Assembly: GCA_020024215.1 (NCBI GenBank)
Contig: JAHHUC010000022.1
Location: 1-28,466 of the forward strand
Reading direction: 5' to 3'
DNA from: Oscillospiraceae bacterium
GTDB lineage: Bacteria; Bacillota; Clostridia; Oscillospirales; Ruminococcaceae
Length of the DNA stretch: 28,466 bases
Shown one piece after another: positions 14,340-23,086 of the stretch. The position numbers were made by a program, and so were the translations under genes. Numbering within the stretch: position 1 is the first letter of the stretch; each line of letters starts with the position of its first letter. The notes beneath the pieces were generated by a model. It searched no databases. It was not told the DNA's origin and worked only from the letters and a program-made list of their open reading frames with translations.

Positions 14340-15491
14340 TTGAAAGCTTCAATCATGGGCTCAACAGGCTCAATAGGAACTCAAAGCCTTGATGTATGTG
14401 AAAATATGGGAATCCAAGTCTCCTGCATTACAGGCAATAAAAATTATAAGCTTTTGGAGGAGCAGGCAAGAAGATTTAAGCCGAAAACAGTTGTCTGCAC
14501 CGATGAAGAGGGCTTTAGGCATCTTAAAATTTCACTTAAGGATACAAGCTGCAAGCTTCTTTTTGGCAAAGAGGGGCTTACAGAGGCTGCAAGTGCGCCC
14601 TGTGATATACTTTTAAATTCCATTGTGGGCATTGCAGGTCTGCCTGTTACAATAGCTGCACTTGAAAGCAAAAATATTCTGGCACTTGCCAACAAGGAAT
14701 CTCTTGTGACCGCAGGAGAAATGGTTATGAAGCTTTCAAGGGAGCAGAACACGCCAATAATTCCGGTTGACAGCGAACATTCTGCCATTTTTCAGTGCCT
14801 TGGCAAAGAGCAGGACAGCCAAATAGAAAAAATCATACTCACCTGCTCCGGCGGACCTTTTTTCGGGAAAAAAAGGCAGGAGCTTGAGGGTGTGGGGCTT
14901 GAGGAAACCTTGAAGCATCCCAACTGGTCAATGGGAAGAAAAATAACCGTTGACAGCGCCACGCTTATGAACAAGGGGTTTGAACTCATTGAGGCCATGC
15001 ACCTTTTCGGCGTGCCTGCGCAAAAGGTGCAGATACTCATTCACAGACAGAGTATTCTTCACTCTGCGGTGGAATTTTCAGATGGTGCAGTCATAGGTCA
15101 GATGGGCACTCCGGATATGAAGCTGCCCATACAATATGCCTTTACATATCCTAAGAGGCTTCCCTCAAAGGAGAAAAAGCTTTCCTTGGCAGACATAGGC
15201 ACACTCACATTTTCATATCCTGATTATGACACCTTCGGATGTTTAAACTTAACTAAAAAAGCCATATTAAAGGGTGGATTGTATCCGGCCTTTTTAAACG
15301 GCGCAAACGAAAAGGCTGTGGAGCTTTTCCTCGGCGGAAAAATACGCTATCTTCAGATAGAGGAGCTTATAGGAAAGGCTCTGGAATCGGCCTCGCTTTG
15401 TGAGGATTCATTCAATTTGGACAATGTATATTCAGCGGACCTTCTCGGCAAAAGAAGTGTACTGAACATATTTGAAAGGCTTGGGGCTTAA
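14340..15491 (+). CDS. dxr: 1-deoxy-D-xylulose 5-phosphate reductoisomerase
   Basis: This MEP-pathway enzyme converts DXP to 2-C-methyl-erythritol 4-phosphate using NADPH and a divalent metal. The start is TTG at 14340 with AGGGAGG eight bases upstream. The 383-residue length is normal. The NADPH-binding GSTGSIG is at residues 7-13, the LANKESLV segment lies near 120, the metal and substrate site includes VDSEHSAIFQCL near 141-152, and SATLMNKGFELIEA follows near 205-218. Together with ispG further along the array it shows that isoprenoids here come from the MEP route. Confidence 0.96.
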   Translation: MKASIMGSTGSIGTQSLDVCENMGIQVSCITGNKNYKLLEEQARRFKPKTVVCTDEEGFRHLKISLKDTSCKLLFGKEGLTEAASAPCDILLNSIVGIAGLPVTIAALESKNILALANKESLVTAGEMVMKLSREQNTPIIPVDSEHSAIFQCLGKEQDSQIEKIILTCSGGPFFGKKRQELEGVGLEETLKHPNWSMGRKITVDSATLMNKGFELIEAMHLFGVPAQKVQILIHRQSILHSAVEFSDGAVIGQMGTPDMKLPIQYAFTYPKRLPSKEKKLSLADIGTLTFSYPDYDTFGCLNLTKKAILKGGLYPAFLNGANEKAVELFLGGKIRYLQIEELIGKALESASLCEDSFNLDNVYSADLLGKRSVLNIFERLGA

Positions 15492-15494
15492 TTT

Positions 15495-16508
15495 ATGATT
15501 TTTACTGTGATTTCTGTTATTTTGGTATTCGGACTTTTAATATTTTTTCATGAGCTGGGACACTTTCTCTTTGCCAAGGCCTCAAGGGTTTCGGTAAATG
15601 AATTTTCCATAGGCATGGGCCCTGCCGTATTCAAAAAGCAAAAGGGAAAAACCCTCTATTCCATAAGGCTTCTCCCCTTTGGCGGCTACAATATGCTGGA
15701 GGAGGACAGGGAAAAGGAGGGCTGCTTTGAAAACGCGCCCTTTTATAAAAAGGTTGTCATCCTTCTGGCAGGAGCTGCCTTCAACCTTATTTTAGGCTAT
15801 GTCCTGCTGTCTGTGATAACAGCCATGAACGGCTATATAGGCACAACGGTGGTGGCGCAGTTTGGAGAAAATTCCAAAAGCAGCAATTACCTGAAGCTGG
15901 GGGATGAAATAACAAGATTGAACGGCCACAGAGTGAGAACCAGCAATGACATCATGTATGAGCTTACAAGGGATGCCGACGGACTTATAGATGTGGAGCT
16001 TATAAGAGACAACCAAAAAATGACCATACCTGTTGAGTTTGAAATGGAGGAGATAGCTCAGGGCGTAAACGCCATAAAGATGGATTTCCTTGTTCTTGCA
16101 AAGGATGCCTCATTTTTGGATTATCTCACCTATCCCTTCAACTGGAGCATGTCGCTTATAAAGCAGGTTTGGGGCTCGCTTATAGACCTTTTGACAGGAA
16201 GGGTTCCTGTAAATCAGCTCTCAGGGCCTGTGGGCATTGTGTCTGTAATAAGTCAGGCATCAAAGCTGGGAATAAAGCCGCTTTTGATGCTCTCAGCCTT
16301 CATATCTGTAAACTTGGGCATTTTCAATCTTCTCCCTCTTCCCATTTTAGACGGTGGAAAGATTCTCATTTATTTTATAGAAAAATTGAGGGGAAAGCCA
16401 TTTTCCGAAAAGACACTCGGCATAATCAACAATGTAAGTGCCGCCGCAATAATGCTGCTGGTGATTTATGCCACAACAAACGATATTTTAAGAATAATAA
16501 ACGGCTGA
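15495..16508 (+). CDS. rseP: RIP metalloprotease (site-2 protease, RseP/RasP family)
   Basis: This intramembrane zinc protease of family M50 cleaves transmembrane anti-sigma factors and leftover signal peptides. HELGH is at residues 19-23 in the first helix, and the third ligand motif LDGG is at 285-288 (D286). A single PDZ-like domain lies between, with SNYLKLGDEITRLNGHRV near 128-145. At 337 residues it is shorter than the Bacillus enzyme (about 420). The ATG at 15495 is three bases after the dxr stop, with only a weak ribosome binding site, so coupling is likely. The order dxr-rseP-ispG is standard in Clostridia. Confidence 0.94.
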   Translation: MIFTVISVILVFGLLIFFHELGHFLFAKASRVSVNEFSIGMGPAVFKKQKGKTLYSIRLLPFGGYNMLEEDREKEGCFENAPFYKKVVILLAGAAFNLILGYVLLSVITAMNGYIGTTVVAQFGENSKSSNYLKLGDEITRLNGHRVRTSNDIMYELTRDADGLIDVELIRDNQKMTIPVEFEMEEIAQGVNAIKMDFLVLAKDASFLDYLTYPFNWSMSLIKQVWGSLIDLLTGRVPVNQLSGPVGIVSVISQASKLGIKPLLMLSAFISVNLGIFNLLPLPILDGGKILIYFIEKLRGKPFSEKTLGIINNVSAAAIMLLVIYATTNDILRIING

Positions 16509-16527
16509 TAAAAAGAGGTGAGCATAT

Positions 16528-17565
16528 ATGTCAAAGCAGGTTAAGGTGGGAAACGTCACCTTAGGTGCAGGTGCGCCCGTCAGAATACAATCCATGCTGT
16601 CGGCAAGATGGGATGACTTTGACAAAGCCGTAAGTCAGGCAAAAGAATTGGAGCAGGCAGGCTGTGAAATTGTGAGAATAGCAATACCCACATTAAAAAG
16701 CGCTCAGATAATTCCAATTTTAAAGAACAGCATCAGCATACCCCTTGTTGCGGATATACACTTTGACTATCGCCTTGCCTTAAAGGCGGTGGAGTTGGGT
16801 ATAGACAAGGTCAGGATAAACCCCGGCAACATAGGGGATATAGAAAATGTAAAAAAGGTTGCTCAGGCCTGCAGAAAAAAGGGAGTTCCCATAAGAATAG
16901 GCGTAAATTCCGGCTCTTTGCAAAAGGAGGTGCTGGAAAAATATATCTCGCCAACTCCCGAGGCTCTGGTGGAAAGCGCCGCAATTCACGCCTCTTTTTT
17001 GGAGAGGTTCGATTTTGATGACATTGTCATCTCAATAAAATCCTCCAGCCCCGTAAACACCATAAAAGCCTATCGCCTTGCACATGAAAGATTTGATTAC
17101 CCCCTTCATCTTGGTGTCACCGAGGCAGGGACAGAGCGCATGGGAATAATCAAATCCGCCATAGGCATAGGCGGACTTTTAGCCGACGGCATAGGGGACA
17201 CCATAAGGGTATCTCTGACAGGCGACCCTGTGAAGGAAATTTATGCCGCAAAGGATATTTTAAAGGCATTGGGAAAGAAGGGCTACGGCCCGAACCTAAT
17301 ATGCTGCCCCACCTGCGGAAGAACCAGCATAGACCTTATATCACTGGCTGAAAATGTTGAGAAAAGGCTTAATACATACACCAAGGATATAACGGTTGCC
17401 GTTATGGGCTGTGTTGTAAATGGGCCCGGTGAGGCAAAGGAAGCGGATATAGGCTTAGCCGGAGGAGCTGGCAAGGGCATAATATTCAAAAAGGACAAAA
17501 TTTTGGGAACATACCCGGAAAATGAGCTTATAGACAGGCTCTTTTCTGAAATAGATAAGCTTTAA
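16528..17565 (+). CDS. ispG: 4-hydroxy-3-methylbut-2-enyl diphosphate synthase
   Basis: This is a [4Fe-4S] enzyme of the MEP pathway that reductively opens methylerythritol cyclodiphosphate to HMBPP. Length is 345 residues. The TIM-barrel part begins with VGNVTLGAGAPVRIQSM, with DIHFDYRLAL and VRINPGNIGD following. Three cluster cysteines are seen at C260, C263 (CPTC) and C295 (GCVVNGPGE), spaced as in the E. coli protein. AGAGGTGAG precedes the ATG. It lies 19 bases after rseP and 17 bases before polC. Confidence 0.96.
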   Translation: MSKQVKVGNVTLGAGAPVRIQSMLSARWDDFDKAVSQAKELEQAGCEIVRIAIPTLKSAQIIPILKNSISIPLVADIHFDYRLALKAVELGIDKVRINPGNIGDIENVKKVAQACRKKGVPIRIGVNSGSLQKEVLEKYISPTPEALVESAAIHASFLERFDFDDIVISIKSSSPVNTIKAYRLAHERFDYPLHLGVTEAGTERMGIIKSAIGIGGLLADGIGDTIRVSLTGDPVKEIYAAKDILKALGKKGYGPNLICCPTCGRTSIDLISLAENVEKRLNTYTKDITVAVMGCVVNGPGEAKEADIGLAGGAGKGIIFKKDKILGTYPENELIDRLFSEIDKL

Positions 17566-17582
17566 AATGAAAGGAATATAAA

Positions 17583-20500
17583 ATGCCCAGCAATTTCACA
17601 GATGTTTTCGGATATCTGATAACCTCAGATATAAAAACCATAGAAAGCTTCAAAACCCTTTTGTCTGTTGACATTCTAAAGGAAAAGCGGGAATTTTACA
17701 TACATACAAGCTCAGACAGCATAATTGATGCCTTAAGTCTGCACATGATTGAAAAGGAGATTGCAGAAAAGCTGAAGCTCAACAATGTGGAAATAAGCAT
17801 AAAATACCCCAAGGAGCTTTTTTCTGCAAAATATCTCCCCCGGCTGATAGAGGGCTTAAAGCACAGAAGCATACCTGTAAACGGCTTTTTTGACGGCGCA
17901 GAGGCCTCATACACGCCCTCTCAGATTGACGATTGCTCAAAATCTAAAGAATATGACGGATTTTTATACATAAGCCTTCCGTCAGGCTCTGACATGATGA
18001 ACGAGCTTAGCGTTCCAAAGCTTATGGAATCTCAGATAAAATCGGAATTTGACCTTAAAGTGAAGGTGGATATCGGGCTTGGCAAAACAGAATATGCAAA
18101 AGAGGTTTTAAAAAGCATAGAGGAAAAGCAAAGGGAGCCTGTTCATATAAAGGAGCGGAAAAAGGCTCAAAAATCCGCCTTTACATTTGAATGTGAGGGG
18201 CTTCCCTTAGTTCCCGACACTCAGGAGGTGCTCATAGGAAAGCCCCCCAGAGGAAGGGTAATCCCCATAAAGGACATTGTGGAGGAATCCGGCGAGGTTC
18301 TTATAGTGGGAGATATATTCAAAAAGGAGGAGAGGGAAACAAGAAAGGGAGATAAAAAGATAATAACCTTTTTTGTTACCGATTACACCTCCTCCATAAC
18401 AGTCAAGGCCTTTGCCAATTCAGATGACAAAAGCTATGATGAGATGAAGGTGGGCACAACCGTCATTATAAAGGGCGATGTCTCCTATGACAAATATGAC
18501 AGGGAGATAAATATGCGCCTTTATTCCTGCGCGAAGGCACAAAGGCAGAGGAGGCAGGATTTTTCAGAGGAAAAAAGAGCGGAGCTTCATGCCCACACAA
18601 AAATGTCAATGATGGATGGCCTTGTGACAGCCACCGACCTTATAAAGACGGCAGCCTCCTTTGGACACAGGGCGATAGCCATAACAGACCACGGAGTTGT
18701 GCAGTCCTTTCCGGAGGCATATTCTGCTGCAAAAAGCCTTAAAAGCAAGGATAAGCCCATCAAAATCCTATACGGAGTTGAGGGCTATGAGGTGAATGAT
18801 GATGACTTTCACCCCTCGCCTGAGCTGGACAGGAATACCGAGCTTAAAAAGCTGCCCTCCAACCACATAATAATACTGGTTAAGGATTATACAGGGCTTA
18901 AAAATCTTTACACGCTCATCTCAATTTCCCACACACAGTATTTCTACAAGCACCCCAGAATGTTGAAATCGGACATAAAAAAATTTAGGGAGGGGCTTAT
19001 CATAGGCTCTGCCTGTGAGGCAGGAGAGGTTTTCAAATCAATCTTAAACGAGCTGCCTTTAGAAAAAACAGAGGAGATAGCCTCCTTCTATGATTATCTG
19101 GAAATTCAGCCCATAGGAAACAACGCCTTTTTAAAAAGGATAGGAAAGGCCGGAACAGATGACGATTTAAGAGCCTATAATCTAAAAATAGCCGCCTTGG
19201 CAAAAAAGCTTGGCAAGCCTCTGGTGGCAACAGGCGATGTGCACTTTTTGAATCCGGAGGATTCCATATTCAGGGCAATTCTTATGACCGGAATGGGCTT
19301 CAGCGATGCCGACAGCCAGCCCCCTCTATACCTTAAAACCACAGACGAAATGCTGGAGGAATTTTCTTATCTGGGCAAGGAAGGGGCATATGAGGCTGTT
19401 ATAAAAAATCCCAATATGATAGCAGATATGTGCATGGATGACATTGCGCCCATACCCGACGGAACCTTTCCCCCCTCAATTCCCGGCTCTGATGAGGAGC
19501 TGCAAAGGATATGCTGGGAAAGGGTAAAGAGCATTTACGGAGATCCCCTCCCCTCTCTTGTTGAGGAAAGGCTCAGCAAGGAGCTGGATTCCATAATCAA
19601 AAACGGATTTTCCATCATGTATATAACAGCGCAGAAATTGGTTGCAGAATCAGAACGTTTGGGCTATCTGGTTGGCTCAAGAGGCTCTGTCGGCTCCTCC
19701 TTTGCCGCAACCATGTCGGGAATTTCCGAGGTCAATCCCCTGCCGCCCCACTATGTATGCCCCAAATGCAAAAAAAGCATTTTCTTCACAAAGGGAGAAT
19801 ACGGCTCCGGCTTTGATATGCCTGCAAAGGACTGCCCTGACTGCGGAACGCCTATGACAAGAGATGGTCACGACATACCCTTTGAGACCTTTTTGGGCTT
19901 CAACGGAGACAAGCAGCCTGATATAGACCTTAACTTTTCCGGTGAGGTTCAGGGCAAGATACATAAATACACAGAGGAATTGTTTGGCTCCACACAGGTT
20001 TACAAGGCAGGCACAATCTCCACTGTCGCCGAAAAAACCGCCTACGGCTATGTGAAAAAATACCTTGAGGAAAAGGGCATGACGGTTTCAAAGGCAGAGG
20101 AGGAAAGGCTTGCCATAGGCTGCACCGATGTGAAGAAAACAACCGGACAGCACCCGGGCGGAATGGTGGTAATCCCAAAGGGCATGGCTGTAACAGATTT
20201 TACCGCCGTGCAATATCCGGCAGATAAATCTGACGGAGGCATGATGACCACCCACTTTGACTTTCATGCGCTGCATGACACCATATTGAAGCTCGATGAG
20301 CTGGGACACGATGTTCCCACCATGTATTCACATCTTGAAAAGCGCACGGGGATAAAAATAAACGATGTCCCCACATGGGACAAGGATGTTATTTCCCTTT
20401 TTACCTCCCCTGAAAAGCTGGGGGTTACAGAGGAGCAGATAGACTGCAACACAGGCACCCTGGCGCTTCCTGAAATGGGAACCGGCTTTGTCAGACAGAT

Positions 20501-21347
20501 GCTCAAGGAGGCGCAGCCAAAATGCTTTTCCGATCTTTTGCAGATCTCCGGTCTTTCCCACGGAACTGATGTGTGGCTGGGAAATGCACAGGAGCTTATA
20601 GCCCAAAAGATATGCACCATCAGTGAGGTTATAGGAACAAGAGACTCCATAATGGTATATCTTATCCAAAAGGGACTGGACAAGGGACTTGCCTTTAAGA
20701 TAATGGAATTCACAAGAAAGGGAAAGGCTCCGGAAAAGTTTACGCCGGAAATTATAAACGATATGCTGGAGCACAATGTGCCTCAATGGTATATTGACAG
20801 CTGTCTTAAAATCAAATATATGTTCCCTAAGGCGCATGCGGCAGCCTATGTAATTTCGGCTGTAAAGCTGGGCTGGTTCAAGATAAACTACCCGTTGGAA
20901 TTTTATGCCACCTATTTTACAGTGCGCCCGGATGACATCGAGGCTGAAACCATAATGCTGGGAAAGGAAGCGGTAAAGGAAAGAATATCCAATTTAAAAG
21001 CTATGGGAAATGACCGCTCTGCCAAGGATTCCTCCATTTTGGATATGCTTATGATAATAAACGAGATGATGGCAAGAGGCTATGGATTTTTGCCGGTGGA
21101 TGTAAAAAAATCCACAGCCGGCACATACGAAATTGAAGACGGAAAGCTGAGGCTTCCCTTCTCCTCACTCAAGGGAGTGGGACAGGCGGCAGCAGAGGGG
21201 CTTTATGAGGTTGCAAAGAGCAACAGCTTCCTTTCTGTTGAGGAGTTTGCCGCCAAATCGGGAGCATCCAAAACCGTTATTGAAAGCTTAAATCAGCTTA
21301 ATGCCTTCGGAGATCTTCCCCAGACAAGCCAGATAAGCCTGTTTTAA
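17583..21347 (+). CDS. polC: DNA polymerase III PolC-type alpha subunit lacking the 3'-5' exonuclease domain
   Basis: This is the Gram-positive replicative polymerase. Domains in order: PolC N-terminal region (1-195), OB fold (about 235-320), PHP (about 333-560), palm/fingers with VGSRGSVGSS, a zinc site C726/C729/C751/C754, and the catalytic PDIDLN segment (D780 and D782). The extreme C-terminus ends QISLF, a sliding-clamp binding motif. The length of 1254 is about 180 short of Bacillus PolC (about 1437). The missing part is the proofreading exonuclease normally inserted in PHP: GVEGYEV (398-404) is joined to NHIIILVKDYTGLKNLY (427 on) by about 22 residues, and no DxE, HNxxFD or HRAxxD motif exists. 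PHP ligands H336, H338, D345, H370, E400, H428, C478, D552 and H554 all look present. The frame is uninterrupted. AAAGGAA precedes the ATG. Confidence 0.95.
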   Translation: MPSNFTDVFGYLITSDIKTIESFKTLLSVDILKEKREFYIHTSSDSIIDALSLHMIEKEIAEKLKLNNVEISIKYPKELFSAKYLPRLIEGLKHRSIPVNGFFDGAEASYTPSQIDDCSKSKEYDGFLYISLPSGSDMMNELSVPKLMESQIKSEFDLKVKVDIGLGKTEYAKEVLKSIEEKQREPVHIKERKKAQKSAFTFECEGLPLVPDTQEVLIGKPPRGRVIPIKDIVEESGEVLIVGDIFKKEERETRKGDKKIITFFVTDYTSSITVKAFANSDDKSYDEMKVGTTVIIKGDVSYDKYDREINMRLYSCAKAQRQRRQDFSEEKRAELHAHTKMSMMDGLVTATDLIKTAASFGHRAIAITDHGVVQSFPEAYSAAKSLKSKDKPIKILYGVEGYEVNDDDFHPSPELDRNTELKKLPSNHIIILVKDYTGLKNLYTLISISHTQYFYKHPRMLKSDIKKFREGLIIGSACEAGEVFKSILNELPLEKTEEIASFYDYLEIQPIGNNAFLKRIGKAGTDDDLRAYNLKIAALAKKLGKPLVATGDVHFLNPEDSIFRAILMTGMGFSDADSQPPLYLKTTDEMLEEFSYLGKEGAYEAVIKNPNMIADMCMDDIAPIPDGTFPPSIPGSDEELQRICWERVKSIYGDPLPSLVEERLSKELDSIIKNGFSIMYITAQKLVAESERLGYLVGSRGSVGSSFAATMSGISEVNPLPPHYVCPKCKKSIFFTKGEYGSGFDMPAKDCPDCGTPMTRDGHDIPFETFLGFNGDKQPDIDLNFSGEVQGKIHKYTEELFGSTQVYKAGTISTVAEKTAYGYVKKYLEEKGMTVSKAEEERLAIGCTDVKKTTGQHPGGMVVIPKGMAVTDFTAVQYPADKSDGGMMTTHFDFHALHDTILKLDELGHDVPTMYSHLEKRTGIKINDVPTWDKDVISLFTSPEKLGVTEEQIDCNTGTLALPEMGTGFVRQMLKEAQPKCFSDLLQISGLSHGTDVWLGNAQELIAQKICTISEVIGTRDSIMVYLIQKGLDKGLAFKIMEFTRKGKAPEKFTPEIINDMLEHNVPQWYIDSCLKIKYMFPKAHAAAYVISAVKLGWFKINYPLEFYATYFTVRPDDIEAETIMLGKEAVKERISNLKAMGNDRSAKDSSILDMLMIINEMMARGYGFLPVDVKKSTAGTYEIEDGKLRLPFSSLKGVGQAAAEGLYEVAKSNSFLSVEEFAAKSGASKTVIESLNQLNAFGDLPQTSQISLF

Positions 21348-21370
21348 CTAAATTTAAGGAGTGAATGTAT

Positions 21371-22330
21371 TTGAACAAGGAAATTTACTTTGACCTTCAT
21401 TGCGATACTCTTACACGCCGTTATGACAAAAATGACCCTATGAAAGATACCCTCAACATTGACACCAATGTCATCGATCTTGCAAGGATACCGTCCTCCA
21501 GACTTTACGGACAGTTTTTTGCCGTATTTGTGCCCGATTCTTACAGAGGCAAATCTGCGGAGGAATTTTTTAATACCAATGCCCAAAGCTTTATAAGACA
21601 GTGCCAAAAATTCGAGCACCTTACAGCAAGGTGCAGAAATTATGAGGAGATAGTCTCTGCCTATGAAGAGGGAAAAAGTGCCGCTGTTCTCACAATTGAG
21701 GGAGCTGCTGCCTTCGGAGGAAATTTGGAAAATGTAGAAAAGGCAAGAGAATTGGGTGTATGTGCCTGCACAATGACCTGGAACGGAGAAAACGAGCTTG
21801 CCTCCGGCAACAACACATCTGTGGGACTTAAACCCTTCGGAAAAGACTGCATAAGAGAAATGGAAAGAAACAACATTATTGTGGATGTCTCCCATCTCAA
21901 TGACAATTCGCTGTATGATGTTTTGAAATTTGCAAAAAGACCTGTTATAGCCACCCACTCCAACGCAAGAAGCATAACAAAGCACCTGCGGAATTTAAAG
22001 GATGACCAGATAAAGGAAATAATAGACATGAAGGGGCTTATAGGCCTTAATTACTGCATTGATTTTCTCAATGATGTGCCTCAAAACGCCTGCCTTGAGG
22101 ATGTTTACCGCCATGCAGAGCACATTCTAAAATTAGGCGGAGAGGATGTTTTAGCCCTCGGATCTGACTTTGACGGCTGCACTGTTTTCCCCGATTTGGA
22201 TTCTCTTCAGAAATCCTTTGATTTGGGAGACTTTTTCCTTTCAAAGGGAATAGACAAAAAAATTGTCGAAAAGATAATGGGAAAAAATGCCCTGTCCTTC
22301 TTTAAGGAATACTTTGGGAATGGAATATAA
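21371..22330 (+). CDS. Membrane dipeptidase family protein (peptidase M19)
   Basis: This zinc dipeptidase is of the renal/microsomal dipeptidase family, which cleaves various dipeptides including some with D-residues. The start is probably TTG at 21371, nine bases after AAGGAG; an ATG at 21365 in the same frame is only three bases from it. Metal-site motifs are in order: DLHCDT near residues 7-12, IEGAAAFGG near 103-111 (bridging Glu), DVSHLND, ATHSNAR and GSDFDG. No signal peptide is visible, so it is probably cytoplasmic despite the family name. It begins 23 bases after polC and overlaps sfsA by 11 bases. The substrate is unknown; the nearness of alr and ddl makes D-amino-acid dipeptides a possibility only. 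Confidence 0.9.
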   Translation: MNKEIYFDLHCDTLTRRYDKNDPMKDTLNIDTNVIDLARIPSSRLYGQFFAVFVPDSYRGKSAEEFFNTNAQSFIRQCQKFEHLTARCRNYEEIVSAYEEGKSAAVLTIEGAAAFGGNLENVEKARELGVCACTMTWNGENELASGNNTSVGLKPFGKDCIREMERNNIIVDVSHLNDNSLYDVLKFAKRPVIATHSNARSITKHLRNLKDDQIKEIIDMKGLIGLNYCIDFLNDVPQNACLEDVYRHAEHILKLGGEDVLALGSDFDGCTVFPDLDSLQKSFDLGDFFLSKGIDKKIVEKIMGKNALSFFKEYFGNGI

Positions 22331-23003
22331 AAAAATAGTCGAGGGAAAGTTTATCTCCCGCCCCAACAGATTTATTGCAAGGGTCCTTATAAACGGAAAA
22401 GAGGAAACCGTACATGTAAAAAACACAGGGCGCTGCAAGGAGCTTTTAGTTCCTGACGCAAGGGTATATCTTGAGGACTGCCGTGAAAACAGCAAAAGAA
22501 AAACACCCTTTGACCTTGTTGCCGTAATGAAGGGCAAAAGGCTTATAAACATGGACAGTCAAGCCCCAAACAAGGCATCCGAGGAATTTTTAAGAGAGAG
22601 CTTTTTTAGGGGAGAAAAGGTCAGCATACACCCTGAATACACCTATAAAAAATCCAGAATAGATTTTTTGTGCCGGTGCAAAAACCAAAAATATCTTGTG
22701 GAGGTAAAGGGCGTCACCTTAGAAAAAGACGGCAGAACCTATTTTCCCGATGCGCCCACAGAAAGAGGCTTAAAGCATATAAACGAGCTTTCGGCTGCCA
22801 TAAGTGACGGCTTTTGCTGCATAATACTGTTTGTCATTCAGATGGATGATGTGCTGTCCTTTTCGCCCAATGAAAAAACGCAGCCCCAATTTAAGTCTGC
22901 GCTCATTGAGGCTGAGAAAAAAGGAGTTGTTCCCTTGGCATATTGCTGCAAGGTCACACCCTCCTCAATGGTCATAGACAGGGAAATACCGATTATACTG
23001 TAA
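22320..23003 (+). CDS. sfsA: SfsA family protein (sugar fermentation stimulation protein)
   Basis: The frame opens at 22287, but the ATG at 22320 gives the typical SfsA N-terminus (MEYKKIVEGKFISRPNRFIARV), overlapping the dipeptidase gene by 11 bases; AAGGAAT lies upstream. The 227-residue length matches the family. Conserved segments are VKNTGRCKELL near 37-47, and KSRIDFL with VEVKGVTLE and FPDAPTERGLKHINEL in the second half, resembling a nuclease-like fold. SfsA was named from E. coli maltose-metabolism phenotypes and is reported to bind DNA; its biochemical role is unclear. It is last in the array and ends at a bidirectional terminator. Confidence 0.93.
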   Translation: MEYKKIVEGKFISRPNRFIARVLINGKEETVHVKNTGRCKELLVPDARVYLEDCRENSKRKTPFDLVAVMKGKRLINMDSQAPNKASEEFLRESFFRGEKVSIHPEYTYKKSRIDFLCRCKNQKYLVEVKGVTLEKDGRTYFPDAPTERGLKHINELSAAISDGFCCIILFVIQMDDVLSFSPNEKTQPQFKSALIEAEKKGVVPLAYCCKVTPSSMVIDREIPIIL

Positions 23004-23006
23004 AGA

Positions 23007-23049
23007 AAAAATAAGCTGTTGAGAAATTTTCAAAACAGCTTATTTTTTT
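23007..23049. terminator. Bidirectional terminator between sfsA and alr
   Basis: A 14-bp perfect stem, AAAAATAAGCTGTT with AACAGCTTATTTTT, surrounds a 13-base loop. T runs appear on both strands (TTTTTTT on plus, TTATTTTTTC on minus). It sits between the convergent genes sfsA and alr. Confidence 0.9.
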
Positions 23050-23086
23050 ATGATTTAAAACCAATTCTGCAAATTAAATTTTGATT

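Noticed and set aside
18780..18870. Frameshift or pseudogene explanation for the short PolC
   Set aside because: The frame runs unbroken through the junction and the sequence on both sides aligns with conserved PHP segments, so a clean in-frame domain absence fits better.
20048..20837. Minus-strand ORFs of about 170 codons opposite polC
   Set aside because: They lie over the conserved polymerase core and have no translation signals or family features.
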